Source of the DNA: Pyricularia pennisetigena
Taxonomy: Eukaryota > Ascomycota > Sordariomycetes > Magnaporthales > Pyriculariaceae
Reading direction: 5' to 3'
DNA length: 64,000 nt
NCBI RefSeq assembly: GCF_004337985.1
Contig: NC_043740.1
Location: 1,903,200 to 1,967,199, forward strand
Of this stretch, positions 1 through 12,680 are shown piece by piece. Positions within the stretch are counted from its first letter, which is position 1. Each line of letters begins with the position of its first letter. The notes beneath the pieces are model-generated. The model ran no database searches and was not told the DNA's origin. It saw only the letters and a program-made list of their open reading frames with translations. The position numbers and the translations under genes were made by a program.

Positions 1-222
1 GCGCCGCACTGCGACCACCACCAGCACGATCACGACCACAGCGACCCAGACTTGCAGGACAAGCAACAGGACACCGAGACTTCTGACAGCGATCATAACA
101 GGACCACACAGGACTGGGATGGCGACGAGGTCGACGCGGAGCCGGAAGAGGGCCAACATCTCCGGAGGACTCTGACTCAGGCCGAAAAGGATGACAAGAG
201 TCTCCGTGGCAGCGTATACTGA
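1..222 (+). CDS. 3' end of an unidentified gene (His/Asp-rich C-terminal tail), partial
   Basis: Frame 1 is open from the first base to a TGA at 220-222 and gives about 73 residues. The segment starts with a histidine/aspartate cluster (DHHQHDHDHSD) and is then acidic and hydrophilic, ending in GSVY. No domain is recognisable. Frame 2 also stays open for over 150 bases, so the frame choice rests on length and on a plausible disordered, charged C-terminus. If real, the gene converges with the M13 peptidase gene whose stop lies at 784. His-rich acidic tails occur on some fungal membrane transporters, but nothing here proves that. Confidence 0.4.
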   Translation, partial: APHCDHHQHDHDHSDPDLQDKQQDTETSDSDHNRTTQDWDGDEVDAEPEEGQHLRRTLTQAEKDDKSLRGSVY

Positions 223-783
223 GAGAGAGCGATTTGAGACTTGAGTTGGCAGCTTGGTCAGCCCTAGGATGCTAGCCCGCCCACACAAGACAGATATATG
301 TTATCTTATTGAACATTTCAATCACGACCAAACCTTGTTGGCATGACATCCATATCACGACTTAGTATTAGTACTGTAGTGTATTGAGACTTGGGCACTG
401 GCGGCGATACATGTAAACTAGCGGGCGTTGTTTTTCCGACTAAACTAGAATGAAAAGCCAATTTATGTCATTTAAACAAACTTTTTAAACCCGCCGGGGG
501 AAATGTATGACATTTGCATTGCATTCAGCCATAACACACGCCTGACTCAATTAATCACGCTATACAGTCAGTGGGTACTTAATAACAACGGCTTGAGACG
601 TATTGTCATGAAGCATATTACCTATCCAATGACTTGTACTGTTGCTTAATAAGACATCTTGTACACAAATTAAATGATAGATTCGACCTCAGGCTCACAC
701 TGCCTGGGGTCGTGTGTTAGAGTTACAACATAACCGGAACGGACTGTTTCCTTTCCAACACCTCAGCATCAAAGAAACTCGCC
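223..783. other. Intergenic, convergent 3' ends
   Basis: About 560 bases between two converging gene ends. It is AT-rich with stops in all frames. I see no RNA gene or element. It presumably holds both 3' UTRs. Confidence 0.6.
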
Positions 784-3456
784 TCACCAAATCTCGCATG
801 TAGGCTCCTTGACGGGACAGTTGTAAGCCTGTTTGAAACCGCGAGAGTTCATCATGGCGGTGCCCATAATCCGCCACATGTTTGGCGAATGTTCATCACC
901 AATCACGCGTTGGGTGAGCGCCTCTGGAGTGTATTTGGAGCACCTGAAAACAAGATATCGATTAGCAGTCTGATGCGAGTCTGTTACGTCCCCAGCCTGG
1001 GTCCGCAGGACAGGTAACATACCAAACATTACCAAAGGCAACATAGAAAAGTTGCTCCTTGGTGAAAAACTCGAGTCCGGGAAGGTGTGGATCGGGCTTG
1101 TCCTTGGTGCGAGCTTGCCACGCCGAGAATGCTGCCGATAGACCTCCGGCATCGGCAATATTCTCACCCAGCGTCTGCTCGCCGTTGACGTGGATGGTGC
1201 CGTTGGTGCCTTGAACTGTAAAGTTGCTGTACTCCTTGACAAAACAATCTGCTCGCTTCGTGAACTCTTCTATCGTCTTGTTGGACCACCAATCCTTCAA
1301 GTAACCGTTGAGATCATAGAGCCGGCCGTTGTTGTCAAACGCATGGCTTAGCTCGTGACCAGCGACGGCGCCAAAGCCGGCGTAGTTGATGTAGTTGGGA
1401 AGACCTTCCCCAAAGAGAGGGAATTGCATGATACCAGCCGGGAACACAATCTCATTGTACGGAGGATTGTAGTAGGCATTGACCGTGGATGCAGTCATTC
1501 CCCACGTGCTCTTGTCGGTAGGTTTACCGAGCTCGGCCCAGCTCTTGTTGACCCCGAAGCGTCGGAACTCCAGCGTGTTGTTGAAGTGGCTGGTGCCAAT
1601 GCTCAGAGAAGCGTAGTAGTCCTTGAGTGCCTGCGGGTTCGTGATGTTGGGAGACTGTTCCGGATAGCCAATCTTTTGCACAATATTCTTGACCTTCTCC
1701 TTTGCGACCTTCTGAGCGTCCTTGTCCATCCAGTCGGCAGCATCGATCCTGCCACTGAAGACATCCTTGATGTCAAGGATGACCTGATTTCCGAGATCTT
1801 TGGCTTTCGCGGAGAACGCAGCTTCAACATAGAAGCGTGACAAGGTCCAGCCGAGCCCATCGTCGACGGCGGAGATGCACGTCCTGTACCGTTCAGGGGT
1901 CGCGTCGGGGTCCTAGAAATCTGTCAGTCATGTCGATACGATAATCACAGCAGAAGGATAAGCGTTTAGGTGAAGGTTGTGCTTACTCTGCCACCTAGCT
2001 TATTGTTGAATTGGGTCAAGGGCTTGAGCTCCGGAGCATCGACAGCGGTCGCCAGGGACTGAATAACCTTCCATTGCAGGAACCCCTTGACTGTTTCGGC
2101 CTTGGCGGAGTTCAAGATTTGGGAGACATTGCCCAAAAATCCAGGAAAGGCGGTAATCATGCGGTCAATCGTGTAGTTGGACGGGGCCAAAGCCTTCAGG
2201 ACCTTGTCGATGCCAAGTTGCGGAGCAAGTTTGGCAGTGTCTTGAAGTGACATCACATTGTACGTCTTGGTGACATCCCGAAGGTCAGACAAACTCGGTG
2301 TGATAGCAGCAATGTCCTTCTCCAACTTCACGATGGATTCCGCGAGACCTTTAGCTTCCGTTGTAGCATTGGGAAGAACAGCCTTCAGGACCTGCTGCAT
2401 AGCATCTTGGTAGGCAGATACAACACTATCGTCGGAATAGTAGGCTTTTGAGGAAAGACCAGGAGCAGTACGTGGGGAGGCAGAAATCACAATGACATTG
2501 GGATCCTTGTCGTCGGCGGAAGCGCCCAGGTTCTCAAAGTGAGGGATTCCAAGCCTCTCCATGTAGAGTATAGTATCAGACAGGTCCTTTGTATCCTTGA
2601 TTGTGGATGAGACCTCAGAAAGCACCACCTGGATGGGCTCTATGCCGGCCTTCTTGATCTCGTTGACAGCCATGCATGAGTTGTAGGCTCGCTGCAGCTG
2701 ATTAAAGTTCTCGCGATCAATATCTGCGGGGTCGACGGCGAGGTTCCGGGGGGAGAAGTTGGAGTGTGTCGATTGATCGGGGTAGGGGCTCTCGAGAATG
2801 GTGCGCAACAGGTTCTGGCCATTGTCACTCATCAAGGAGAGGGCATTGGCCAAACCCTGGTCGCTCCTCAAGCTGTGAACCTGCCGCCACCCGCCACAGA
2901 CCATCTCGTCAAAGTTGGTGCAGGCATCGAGCTGTTGATACTTTGGCGAGAGGTTGTATAGAAACTCGGAGGCGGCGTGAACGCACGCGGGCGTCAGGCA
3001 CAAGGCGCCTGAGGAATTCATGTTGTCTCCGCGTGGGTTGACTGTCCGGGCCACATGGGCAAGTAAGTGGTGTTAGTGATTCTTGCAGACGGTTGGGCGG
3101 GGGAGCGTTGGGTGTCACTAGTCTGATCAATGGCGAGGAGGGAGAATGGGATGGGAAGGGCAAAGATGATATAAACAGCCATGCTAGAGGTGAAATAAGA
3201 GGGGGTACGGTTGAGGCTTACCAGCAAGGACAACTATGGTGACGATTAAAGCAACAGCAACAAGAAGCAACAGGCTGGCGAGAACTGCCCGGTCGCGCCT
3301 CCAGGCTTTTATTTTTTCCCAGAGGGCAGGTCGCGAGGATCTCGACTCCTCATCCTGTCTAGCTAGCAGAGGGGTGGACTCATTAGCTGCAGAGTGACCA
3401 GCGTGGTCGTGGCCCCGAGTGTCATCCGCGCGTGGATCTGCGGCCGGGGATGCCAT
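784..3456 (-). CDS. M13 family (neprilysin/ECE-like) zinc metallopeptidase, type II membrane protein
   Basis: Four exons on the minus strand: 3456-3222, 3041-1987, 1912-1023 and 943-784. They close in frame as 779 residues, normal for M13. Residues 1-57 are cytosolic, hydrophilic and acidic/basic mixed; one membrane anchor follows at about 58-78 (AVLASLLLLVAVALIV). The rest is the ectodomain. The catalytic zinc motif HELSH is at about 616-620, the downstream ENIAD motif with the third zinc ligand at about 680-684, and the substrate-binding NAYY at about 575-578. The last exon carries the conserved VWC...DEHSPNMWRIMGT ending. The exon 3 donor was set at GTATGT, because the nearby GTAATG would shift frame and lose the conserved VWC. 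M13 enzymes cleave oligopeptides outside the cell or in the secretory lumen; the physiological substrate is unknown. It is transcribed divergently from the MFS gene. Confidence 0.92.
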
Positions 3457-5558
3457 TGGCGAGGGGAGCCTTGTCTGGCCTTCCGACTATTACGACTAAT
3501 GGTAGGTGAGGGAAACAAAGTACGGTAGGTACCGTACGTAAAGATAGTACCGGTTAAAGGAGTAAGGTGAGGTACTCTGAGTGCTGTAGGTTGGGACTGA
3601 TAAGCTTGGCAGGTAACAGAGGTTGGGGTGGTGCAAATCGGGGAAAGGATAAATTGGATGACGCCGTGTTCCGGGGACCTGCCTTGAGGGAACTAGCTTG
3701 TGTCCTGATTGCCCCCCTCTGTGTTACGATCTCAATGGCAACAGCCGCGGCTGCTTTGTGGTTGGGTGGATGATATGGAGAAGGAACAGGCAAGGAGAAG
3801 TGAAGAAGGAATCAAACAGCAGCAAGCAGATGATGAGTGCATTGATCCATTGATTGATTGATTGATGGAAGGGCGGAGTAATGCACCGACGATCACTCGT
3901 AATGACGCGGGAAACGTACCTCGAGCGGCACAGCACGGTCAGAAGCTAACGCGATTCGGACCGTCTTGGCAGCCCCCCCCCCCGGAACAACCAAAAGCTT
4001 GCCAAGCTCTCTGAGCCTGAAAGCTCATGGGATGATGCTTAATTTGTCGTGCTTACTGTACAAGGTATTACTTGCGTACTAGTCTTCCTGCCTGAGGTTC
4101 ATCAAGGCGGAGTCTCCGCATGGTTTCGCGCTGATCCTCTCATGGCTGATGTTTCTGTGACTCCAATGCTCGGCAGAACGGCACCAGTGCTAGGCATAAT
4201 GCTTGTTTTTACCATTCCTGCCAAAGCCGCATGAGGTACATGAGAGCCTCCTTTCCACCTAATTACCAGACTATATATATATGTCAATCTCGTTCTAAGG
4301 CACGATTCTTCCATAATGTTTGTCTATTGTCAGTCAAAAAGTCTTTTATGGTTTGATTTTGATTTTCATTCATTGCTTGATCAGGTAGTAGCTGGAAAGC
4401 AAAGGATACACAAAAAGTTTTTCTAGCGTACAATCAGTTTCTGCTATGGACAAAACTTACGAAGTACGAGCGATTTGTTTTCCGGAGTACCCTTGCATGC
4501 TTTTTCCTATTTCTCCATAGCCTGCACTCCTCATCCCCCACTTCTCCAACTCCAGGAGCAACAACACTACTAATGACCCACCCACCCCCTCTTGTCCTCC
4601 AACTTCGCCCGGACTTTAAAGCACAGTTCTTTACTTGATGCAGAGGAATTTCGATTTGTGTGATTTTGCTGCGTTCCGATCTATGCAGACAAGCCAGACT
4701 GTTGGTCTGTTGCCACTTATTAATTTTTTTTTTTTTTTTTTTTAGATTTTCTGGGGAAAGTCTGGGAAATGAATTGTCATATCACGTATTTCGGCCGCAG
4801 CATTGAGAGAGCTTGCCTGGTAAATGAATGAACAACCTTACCATGATTTTCTTGGTTCAAGAGTCCGCGGTATAGCCAATGAAAAAGGCCAGTCCGGTTG
4901 AGACGGGGGGCCAGGCGGCGTTGCGGTGTTGACCACAGTACCTCGCTTCGCCGTTTCTGACCGACTGGCATTACCAGGCGCATTACTCCCCGACTTTGTC
5001 CGCGCCAAGTTCGAGAAAGTGAGCCGTTTACAGGCCCTTATCCTGGGGCTAGCCCTATTCGAGTCGAATTGCGGTTCCCACTACGCATATTCCACGGAGT
5101 CCAACTCCAGTCTCCCCGCTCCCCAGCATTGGATCGGCACTCCAGACCTCCAAAAACCTCCAAAAACCTCCTACGGATTGAAAGGTTGTCTGCAGGTTGT
5201 TGGGCTGACGGTGGGTTGATGATCCAGAAAAAAAAATTTTAACAAGCCACGCCTATGGAGCCTTTTTTTTTTTTTTTTTTTTTTTTTAGCGAGAACCACA
5301 TGTTTTACTGGTATGGGCGCCTCTATTGGCTCATGTGACGACCCACGATGTGTACCGGTAGCGGTTTATCATCGTCAGTAGTATTATATATATGACTGAA
5401 GCAAAACTCTATCTCTTTATATTCTCACCACGCGACCCTGATCGGCATCCCGCATATTTACCTCACCTTAATTTGGTCAGATCCCTTCCCAACAACCGCC
5501 AAGCAATATAAGGTTGAGCGTGGTACTTGTCTCGACTTAATAGCCATACAAGGCCAGC
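3457..5558. other. Divergent intergenic region between M13 peptidase and MFS permease
   Basis: About 2.1 kb containing the promoters of both neighbours. Visible features are a GTACC-rich patch near 3520-3552, a T20 tract at 4724-4743 and a T25 tract at 5263-5287. A CCTCCAAAAA direct repeat lies at about 5149-5170. Only short ORFs without recognisable domains are present. Confidence 0.6.
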
Positions 5559-7742
5559 ATGTCAATTCCGGAGGCCAAAGAGATGGGCCATGTCGAGCCC
5601 GGTGCCCACGGCCTGGCCGGAGGGCATGAGGAGGGATTCGTCATGGACCCGTCGCGCCGTGCTGTAGTAGAGAAGTCCATGAAGCGAAAGGTCAGTCAGT
5701 CTATGTTGCTTGCGAGTGGAATTAGGGGGGGTAAGAGACTGATGTCGAAATATGTGTATAGCTGGATCTCCGATGTTCGCTGTTCGTGTTGATCTACATT
5801 ATGAACTACCTTGATGTAAGCTTTGCTACAGCCCCGGTNNNNNNNNNNNNNNNNNNNNNNNNNNNNNNNNNNNNNNNNNNNNNNNNNNNNNNNNNNNNNN
5901 NNNNNNNNNNNNNNNNNNNNNNNNNNNNNNNNNNNNNNNNNNNNNNNNNNNNNNNNNNNNNNNAATCGGAGCTCATAGTATCCCCACGAAGCTAACTCTG
6001 AGATACCGATGAAAAGCGCAACAACATTGCGGCAGCCCGTCTCGGAACACTTGAGAAGGATCTCAACCTCGAGTACAACCAATATGCAACATGTCTTTCT
6101 ATTCTCTACGTGGGATATATTCTTATGCAGGGTATGCGTTCGCCCCCGGACCAACTTGAGAATGAGAACACCTCGACCAGCAGGCTTACTCCTTGACCAG
6201 TCCCTTCAAATATCTTTATCAACCGTATCGAAAGGCCATCCCTGTACATTGCTTGTGCAATGCTTCTTTGGGGGCTTATATCCACTCTCTCGGGTAACGC
6301 CCAGACCTTTGCACACATGGTGGTCATTCGATTCTTCCTAGGCTTTGTTGAAGCTGCTTTCCTGCCCGGCGCCCTGCTGCTCCTCAGCAAATGGTACACC
6401 CGCAAAGAACTGGCCCTGAGGAACGCCATTCTTTTCTGTGGAAACCTCATCAGCAACGCCTTTTCAGCCCTCGTTGGTGCCGGCGTCTTGTCCAACATGC
6501 ATGGGTATGGATCTGAACTCATGTCTTCTCTCATGATGCGGACGTCCTTGCTAAGATTTATATAACATAAATAGCGTTCTCGGTCATTCTGCTTGGAGAT
6601 GGCTATTTTGGAGTAAGTTCAGAAGCGAAATTAGCCCACAATTTGTGCTCATTGCTAATAAAAAAAAATAATAAAAAAGTCGAGGGTGCAATTACCATGC
6701 TCATAGCCATCAGTGCCATGTTCATCCTGCCTGATCTTCCGCACAACTCAAAGGGCTTCACCGAGGAGGAACGTCATGTTGCTCAGTTGCGCATGACGGA
6801 GGATGTGGGAGAAGCCGACGTGGATTCGGCCGAGCAGGGGATGTTTGATGGCCTCATGATGACGCTCAAGGACTTCAAGGTCTACTTGTGAGTTCCAGCT
6901 TAGGATGCTTCTTGCGCTATCGACGACACGCTGACCCCCTGGTTTCCCCCAACAGGATGTGTATCATCTTCACATGCTACGTTATTGGCCTGTCTTTCAA
7001 CGCCTTCTTCCCCAGTTTGACTGGCACTCTTGGGTTCGATTACGTTCCCACCTTGCTCATGAGCTCGCCCCCATGGGCTTTCTCCTGCATAGTGTCCCTC
7101 ATCAACGCATGGCACTCTGACAAAACTCAGGAAAAGGTATGTCGTTTTCTGACTCCGGAGCATACCCACTTGAATTTATATGTTTGTTTTTGTTGTGTTT
7201 CCAATGAGCAGCCCACAACAGACACTGACTGTTGCGGGCTATGTAACTCCCAGTTCTGGCACATCGTCGGTCCTGTTTTTGTAGGCATCATCGGTTTCGT
7301 CATATCGATGGCAACCGACAACACAGCCGGCCGTTATGTGGCCCTCTTCCTCCAGGCATCATCCTACGCCGGCTTCATAGTCTTTTACTCCTGGATCAGC
7401 TCCTCCTTCCCACGCCCGCCCGCCAAGCGCGCCGTCGCCTTGGCTCTGGTCAACGCTTTCTCGCAGTTGGGCAACGTCGCCGGCTCATACGTGTGGAACC
7501 TCAAGGAAAATGGGTACCGCCTCAGCTACACCATCGTGCTGGTCATGTTCGTCATCACCGCCGTCGGCTGCTGGATCTTCCGCCGGATACTTCAGAACCT
7601 CAACAAGAAGCTCGATGAGGGCGAGGCGGCATGGGAGACTCAGGCCGATGTTGCACAGCAGACGGCCGCTGTGGAGAAGCTCGGCGACTCGGAAGATCAG
7701 CGTCTGGAGAGGATGCGTAGGCAGTTCCGTTATCTGGTTTAA
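5559..7742 (+). CDS. MFS transporter, anion:cation symporter (Dal5/Tna1-like) family
   Basis: Eight exons: 5559-5690, 5762-5815, 6017-6131, 6201-6504, 6575-6612, 6680-6887, 6956-7136 and 7254-7742, closing in frame as 506 residues. The family signature around the first membrane helix is clear (NYLDRNNIAAARLG, then LEYNQYATCLSILYVGY). It is followed by RFFLGFVEAAFLPG, SAWRWLFWIEG and about twelve hydrophobic segments. The ACS family carries allantoate, nicotinate, pantothenate, biotin and related carboxylates; the substrate cannot be read from sequence. Exon 5 is only 38 nt. The 125-base N run (5839-5963) lies wholly in intron 2, so no coding sequence is lost. The intron 2 acceptor is supported by a GCTAACT branch point near 5990. 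Confidence 0.9.
5839..5963. other. Assembly gap (125 N) inside an MFS intron
   Basis: A run of N between the GTAAGC donor at 5816 and the branch point near 5990. The true length is unknown. The flanks read as intron sequence, so the coding frame is not affected. Confidence 0.95.
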
Positions 7743-8196
7743 TTTTTTGGTGCAAGGAATTGTATGTTGGGTTGGGTTACACTCTAGTGAAAGTGAACAA
7801 GTCTAGGGAAAAACTTTGTTGGGTAAGAGTTTATCAACCCAGGATGACAGTTCTATTATGAGTACGTATAGGTCTGTGCGGGGGCCGTTTGGGGCTCTAA
7901 ATAACATAAGCTTTGCCTAGACTTGCTTTGTTTGTTTTTTTTTTTTTTTTTTGTCACTTTTCTCTCCCCTCTCTCAATTTCCGAAAAGCACCGCATCATG
8001 AACTCAATTTTATTTATACCAGCATCTTACTGAAATACAACCCTACCTACTCAACCATCTATATGGTATTCACTATTAATTTGGCCCGTCGTCTACTGCG
8101 GATTTTGCTTCTCCATACTCGTATCAATACCACTTCATATCACAATACAACCCATCATCGCCTGATTTGCCAAGGATGGAGCCAAGGTGGAATTCG

Positions 8197-8241
8197 AAAA
8201 AAAAAATTAAAAAAAAAATTAAAAAAAAAATTAAAAAAAAA
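8197..8241. repeat. A-tract array, about 12-base period
   Basis: Four blocks of nine to ten A separated by TT, repeating about every 12 bases. It looks like a slippage-generated low-complexity tract. Phased A-tracts can bend DNA, but the period is longer than a helical turn. Confidence 0.8.
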
Positions 8242-10936
8242 AACTCTGTGTGTCCGGTAACGAGTAGTATATATATATATCAATTTCCAGTCGCTACATA
8301 TCCATTCACCCGGATAACCCACTTATGGTGTCCTACGATACCTCAAATAGACCGGTCAACAGTCCAGGCACGAGTGGATTGTGACAGGGGGTAGGGTTCA
8401 TGTCACCCTTTGGAATGCTGTCATTTGCTGTTTAAATCACGTGTGTCCGGCCTCTATTCCATAGGGTGACTTGACTTTCTTAATGTTTGTCGTAGCATAT
8501 GAAGTACATAATAAAATAAGCCACTTGAACAAACCAGAGCGGCAGTCTGGCAAGATTGTGGATGGTTTTCCAGGGACAACGTGTTGGGCCGAATGCAACT
8601 AAACCCCGTTGTTCGTAAGTATGCAGCCAGCCATGTTAATCACTCCACCATTCTTATTATCCGTGTGGACAGTACGACGGCATGCTCGATGGCTCATGCA
8701 GACTGAAACTGTGACTATTCTGTATACGAGATATATACGGTGGTAGATGCGTTAAAGCATCCGGGATCTGCGGTGTTACATTCAAGCTCACCGTCTCAGA
8801 ATAAGCTATCGTTCATTGACCAGCAGGGCTGCCTTGCGCCACTGTATATCGTCGTGTCTCATCCATGACAGCCACAGAACGATCGAGCCGAACTACTACC
8901 GAAGAAACAAGGTCGTAATGACTGGTCGTCTGATTCTTGTGGTGCTCTGTTCGTCCCAGATGCATGGATACCCCGGAGAACAAACATTCAAAAAGCTGGT
9001 TCAGGTCACAGAATAACAACGTCCTTGGTTGTGGCTCCCGTCCGTATCCAGGTCAAGGCAGCGTATAGCAAAGTACGTTTTATGTTGTCCCGTTGCACCC
9101 TGTGATGTCAACGGCCCTGAATGCAGGCACACGTAGCATGCTTGTCACGAGGTAGGAAGTTCTGCACCGGATTTGGCAAGCTGAGAGACATAATATAGTA
9201 GACACGTGCTGTACATAGTATGTAAATAGTAAAGATACAGCGTGGGTATCTATCTCTGCGGCAGAAAAAGTCCGCAAAGTAGGACTATATCAAAGACACT
9301 CCATAAAAGCGACTGTAAACTGCATCCCTTTTATCTCTCGGTGTGCGGAGGCTCCACAACAATGAAAGATTGCAAATCTGTGCCAGCTCTGAGAAAGAAG
9401 CATTACTCTGTACATAAACTCATTTTTTTTTATTTTGATCTACCTTAATTTCAAAAAGTTTGTTGGCACACTATATGGAGAATGAATGTTGGTTATGCAC
9501 TTGCACGAGCGCAGAGTGTTATATCGTCGTTTTCTTTTTTTCTTTTTTCCCCCAGGGGTTTTGGCTTGTGCAGAGTGCGCTGGCTGATGGTAGGAGAGGA
9601 GGGTTGAAAGAGACCTTAGGGTAAATCTAGTGTCGAGAACATCAAAGGTGACGGGGATTTTTCTTGTTCCAGAATGCGCCGGTGAGCATGAGTCGTTGAC
9701 CACGTGCCAAGTAAGAGATCCATCCCAAGTCCCGGTTGCCAAAAGTTCCAACTGCCGTCAGTGGGCTGCGCTGGAGGATGCGTTTGCCTGACCTTGTTTG
9801 CAAGGCCTGAACAAGGGTGAGGTGTAGGAGGTAAACCCGCCCCCCCCCAAAAAAAAGCAGGTAAGGAAGGACTTTATAAAATCTTTACAGAAACAACAAC
9901 TGATAGTACCCGGTAATCGTTTTAAAACCACGGCAGTCAACCAGTTTCGACCAACGACGGTTCCTTTAATGCAGGGTGCCCGAATTTACGATGCCCAAGA
10001 TTACAGGCAACCAGTTAAACCACTGCTTTTCCCTGCTGGCGCGGCCTGTAACCCGAGAATACACATCATACATTACCGCGATCATCAACAATCGAAAAGG
10101 CCAAAAGGCATTGAATCCCGATCCTGCTAACGGACTTCGTACATGAGCGCGGCCCGAAGCGTTTGGCATGGTTCGCAGTGCAGCCACGTCTCTTTTGGGA
10201 GGGATGGTAATTGGACGGGAGCAGTGAATACCACTGCCGATCCTCACGAGGCTGAGAGGTCAGCAGCAATCGCGAAATGTACCTGCGGAGCGATTCCTGA
10301 TTTTGTTGGAAAGTGCCTGGTTCGACAGTGATATCAAATAATGATCAAAACCAGGGTCCAATCAGACGCGAGTCATGAGCTGTGGAACCCAACCCAAACC
10401 CCAAAAACCCTGTCTGTCGTCGAAGAGAGATGAGACGGACGGCTCAGTCCGATTGCTCCTGTCCTTCTGCGAATTCCGTCAGTCGCAAGGTTGTTGCGGC
10501 CAGCCCATAAACAGACAGCCAGCTGCTTGCCCTGTTTCTAGCGAATGAACGGGAGGGTGGCACCAAAGATGGAAGAAAGTTAATATGTAATTACTGGTTG
10601 AACCCTGCATTTTGGAGGTGAAATCACGGGAGAAAGGGCCCGAGAAAACCCACAACCACGAAAGCCATTTTGGACACCCCACCACGTGCAGTGAGAGAGT
10701 TCGCCATTCCTTGATAAAGATTGGATTTCGTTGCTGGAAAAAGTAGAGCATGCGAAGCAACAACTCTGACATGTCCGCGGCCGACATAATTATTACTTCA
10801 ATAATAGTCTATTTCGCATATAAGGAGCCGATATCTCCAGTACCATACCTATCTAGACAAACACCATAGACGGTCTGATGGGCGAGTAAAGTATATACCG
10901 ATTTTATCTCACAGGATAATCAGCTTTCAATGAGAG

Positions 10937-10961
10937 AAAAAAAAAAAAAAAAAAAAAAAAA
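10937..10961. repeat. A25 homopolymer
   Basis: An uninterrupted run of A in the gene-poor interval. I see no adjacent coding remnant or target-site duplication that would make it a retroelement tail. Confidence 0.85.
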
Positions 10962-12680
10962 CTTTGCCATGTAAAGAGGTTTTCCATTTCTGGCCAGGTG
11001 TGCCGTGCCTACAAGCAAGTACTCCAAAGATGTAACACCGTGTATTTTAAATTTTCTCATAGGTGTGGGGCCAGGTAAGGATACCACATTGCCACTCAAT
11101 TCACAACGTCATCATCGATGCTGATACTCGATCGCCAAAAAAAAAAAGCCGACAGAGGACCCACGGGTTCTCGCTCAGCTGAAGGAAACAGACCAAACGA
11201 ACTTGTACAAGTACGAGCAACGGGGTTAGAAATAATCGCCGATTTGTCGCATGCATTTATTAAGGTAGCAGAGCTTCAAAGTAGATTAGTATCTACCTCA
11301 ACATCATATAAATATCTCTGACCTGCCGGCTACCTTGCCCCAGGATCATCAGCAAGAGCAAGTATAAATAGTAGAAAGTTAGGGGCTTTTAGCCGCTATT
11401 ATCAATCGTACATGTTCATTCAGGGGATGCGCACGCGCGCGCTAGTCATTTGCAGCGCACTGCATCACGTACACCGACCAATGCGCTGACGGCACTATTA
11501 CGGAACCAAGACTAGGTAGATTGATCACCTTAGGCTGTCTACGGTATTATGCGGTAAGCGCATCGCGCTGGCTCTCCGCTTGCCATGCTTTTCCTTGCTC
11601 GGGTGGATCCACAACGGCGCCTTGATTCTCTGGGGACAGGAGGCGCAGCTCTCTGTTGTCAAGATGGGACGGCGAACCAACCCTCAAATGACAGATGAGA
11701 ATTGTTTTAGTGATAATCGGCCTGATCAGTACTACAAAGGAGCAGACCTTTTCGCCCTTTTTCGCCCCTAGACTCAGTTTCTCTATTTTACCCCAGTCCA
11801 AATACCTTTGCGGGTAAATTGGCAATGAATGCGGTGATTTTTGGACCGTTCCTCGCAAAACCGTTTAGTCGGCATACCCATGTTATGACAGCCACGCAAG
11901 GAGTGGGAAAAACAAAAAATAATGAACAAGAATAACAATACAGGACTTACAACAAAACAGATGCCAAACAATATACAAGTCAAGCTATAGGGCATCAATG
12001 GAACATAGGGCAGCAAGAAGGCCCAGAAGCTATTTTTAAAAGAAGAATAGGAAAAAAAAAAATCGACCGATTGCTTGGTTACTGCGCCTGCTTGCTCCCG
12101 CCAACAGACTGAACCTGAATGAGATTTTGACGCTCGACTCGTTGCATGCATGGCCTTCCCGTTTGAGAAGGCTCCATTGGCCCATTTTGACTGACGTCAT
12201 TGGACAGCTTGATCCCTTCCCACCTCACCTCCACTCTGAGCGCACCACCCTCCCAATCTCAATCGAATTTCCTCGCCCTGCTTCGCCCTGACAATCGCCG
12301 CATTTGCTGCCTACTGCTAAGTTTTTCCCGTCTGTTCCCACCCAACGGCTATTGCGTGGAAAACTGGCCATATCGCAAGAGGCCGTCGTCAACTTACCAT
12401 ACTTGCGGCCTTGAAAACCAAATCGTGCCCTCGAAACAAAATAAAACAAATCCCACACGCGACGACCTAAAAACAGGCTGGATAACGATCGCTCAGGCCC
12501 CCGGATCAATTGCATCTGCATCTGTTCGACCAACTCGACTACCTGTCATACTGCTAATATCACCCCAAATAATACATTGGTATTAGTGTTGAATCCGTCC
12601 CGCCAACACTCACGCCAGGGCCAGCATAAAACAAAAGTAGCACCGGCGCCCCGTCGTAACAACTGAAAACAAGCCGACAC

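Larger units (their letters stand above)
7743..12680. other. Gene-poor interval
   Basis: Nearly 5 kb without a convincing gene. ORFs are short, have no family resemblance and do not join through good splice sites. It holds T/A tracts (an A-rich array at 8197-8241, A25 at 10937-10961), a TA microsatellite near 8268-8280, a C9A8 junction near 9840 and 3' UTR material of the MFS gene. No transposase, reverse transcriptase, terminal repeat or tRNA was recognised. Distal promoter of the histidine kinase or a long non-coding RNA are possible; neither is shown. Confidence 0.5.

Noticed and set aside
5263..5287. Long T/A tracts (also 4724, 10937, 23818, 45112) as retroelement tails
   Set aside because: No adjacent reverse-transcriptase remnants or target-site duplications; simple slippage is sufficient.
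11783..12151. 122-codon minus ORF with hydrophobic stretch in the gene-poor interval
   Set aside because: AT-rich sequence readily gives Phe/Leu-rich ORFs; no homology, no leader and no splice context.
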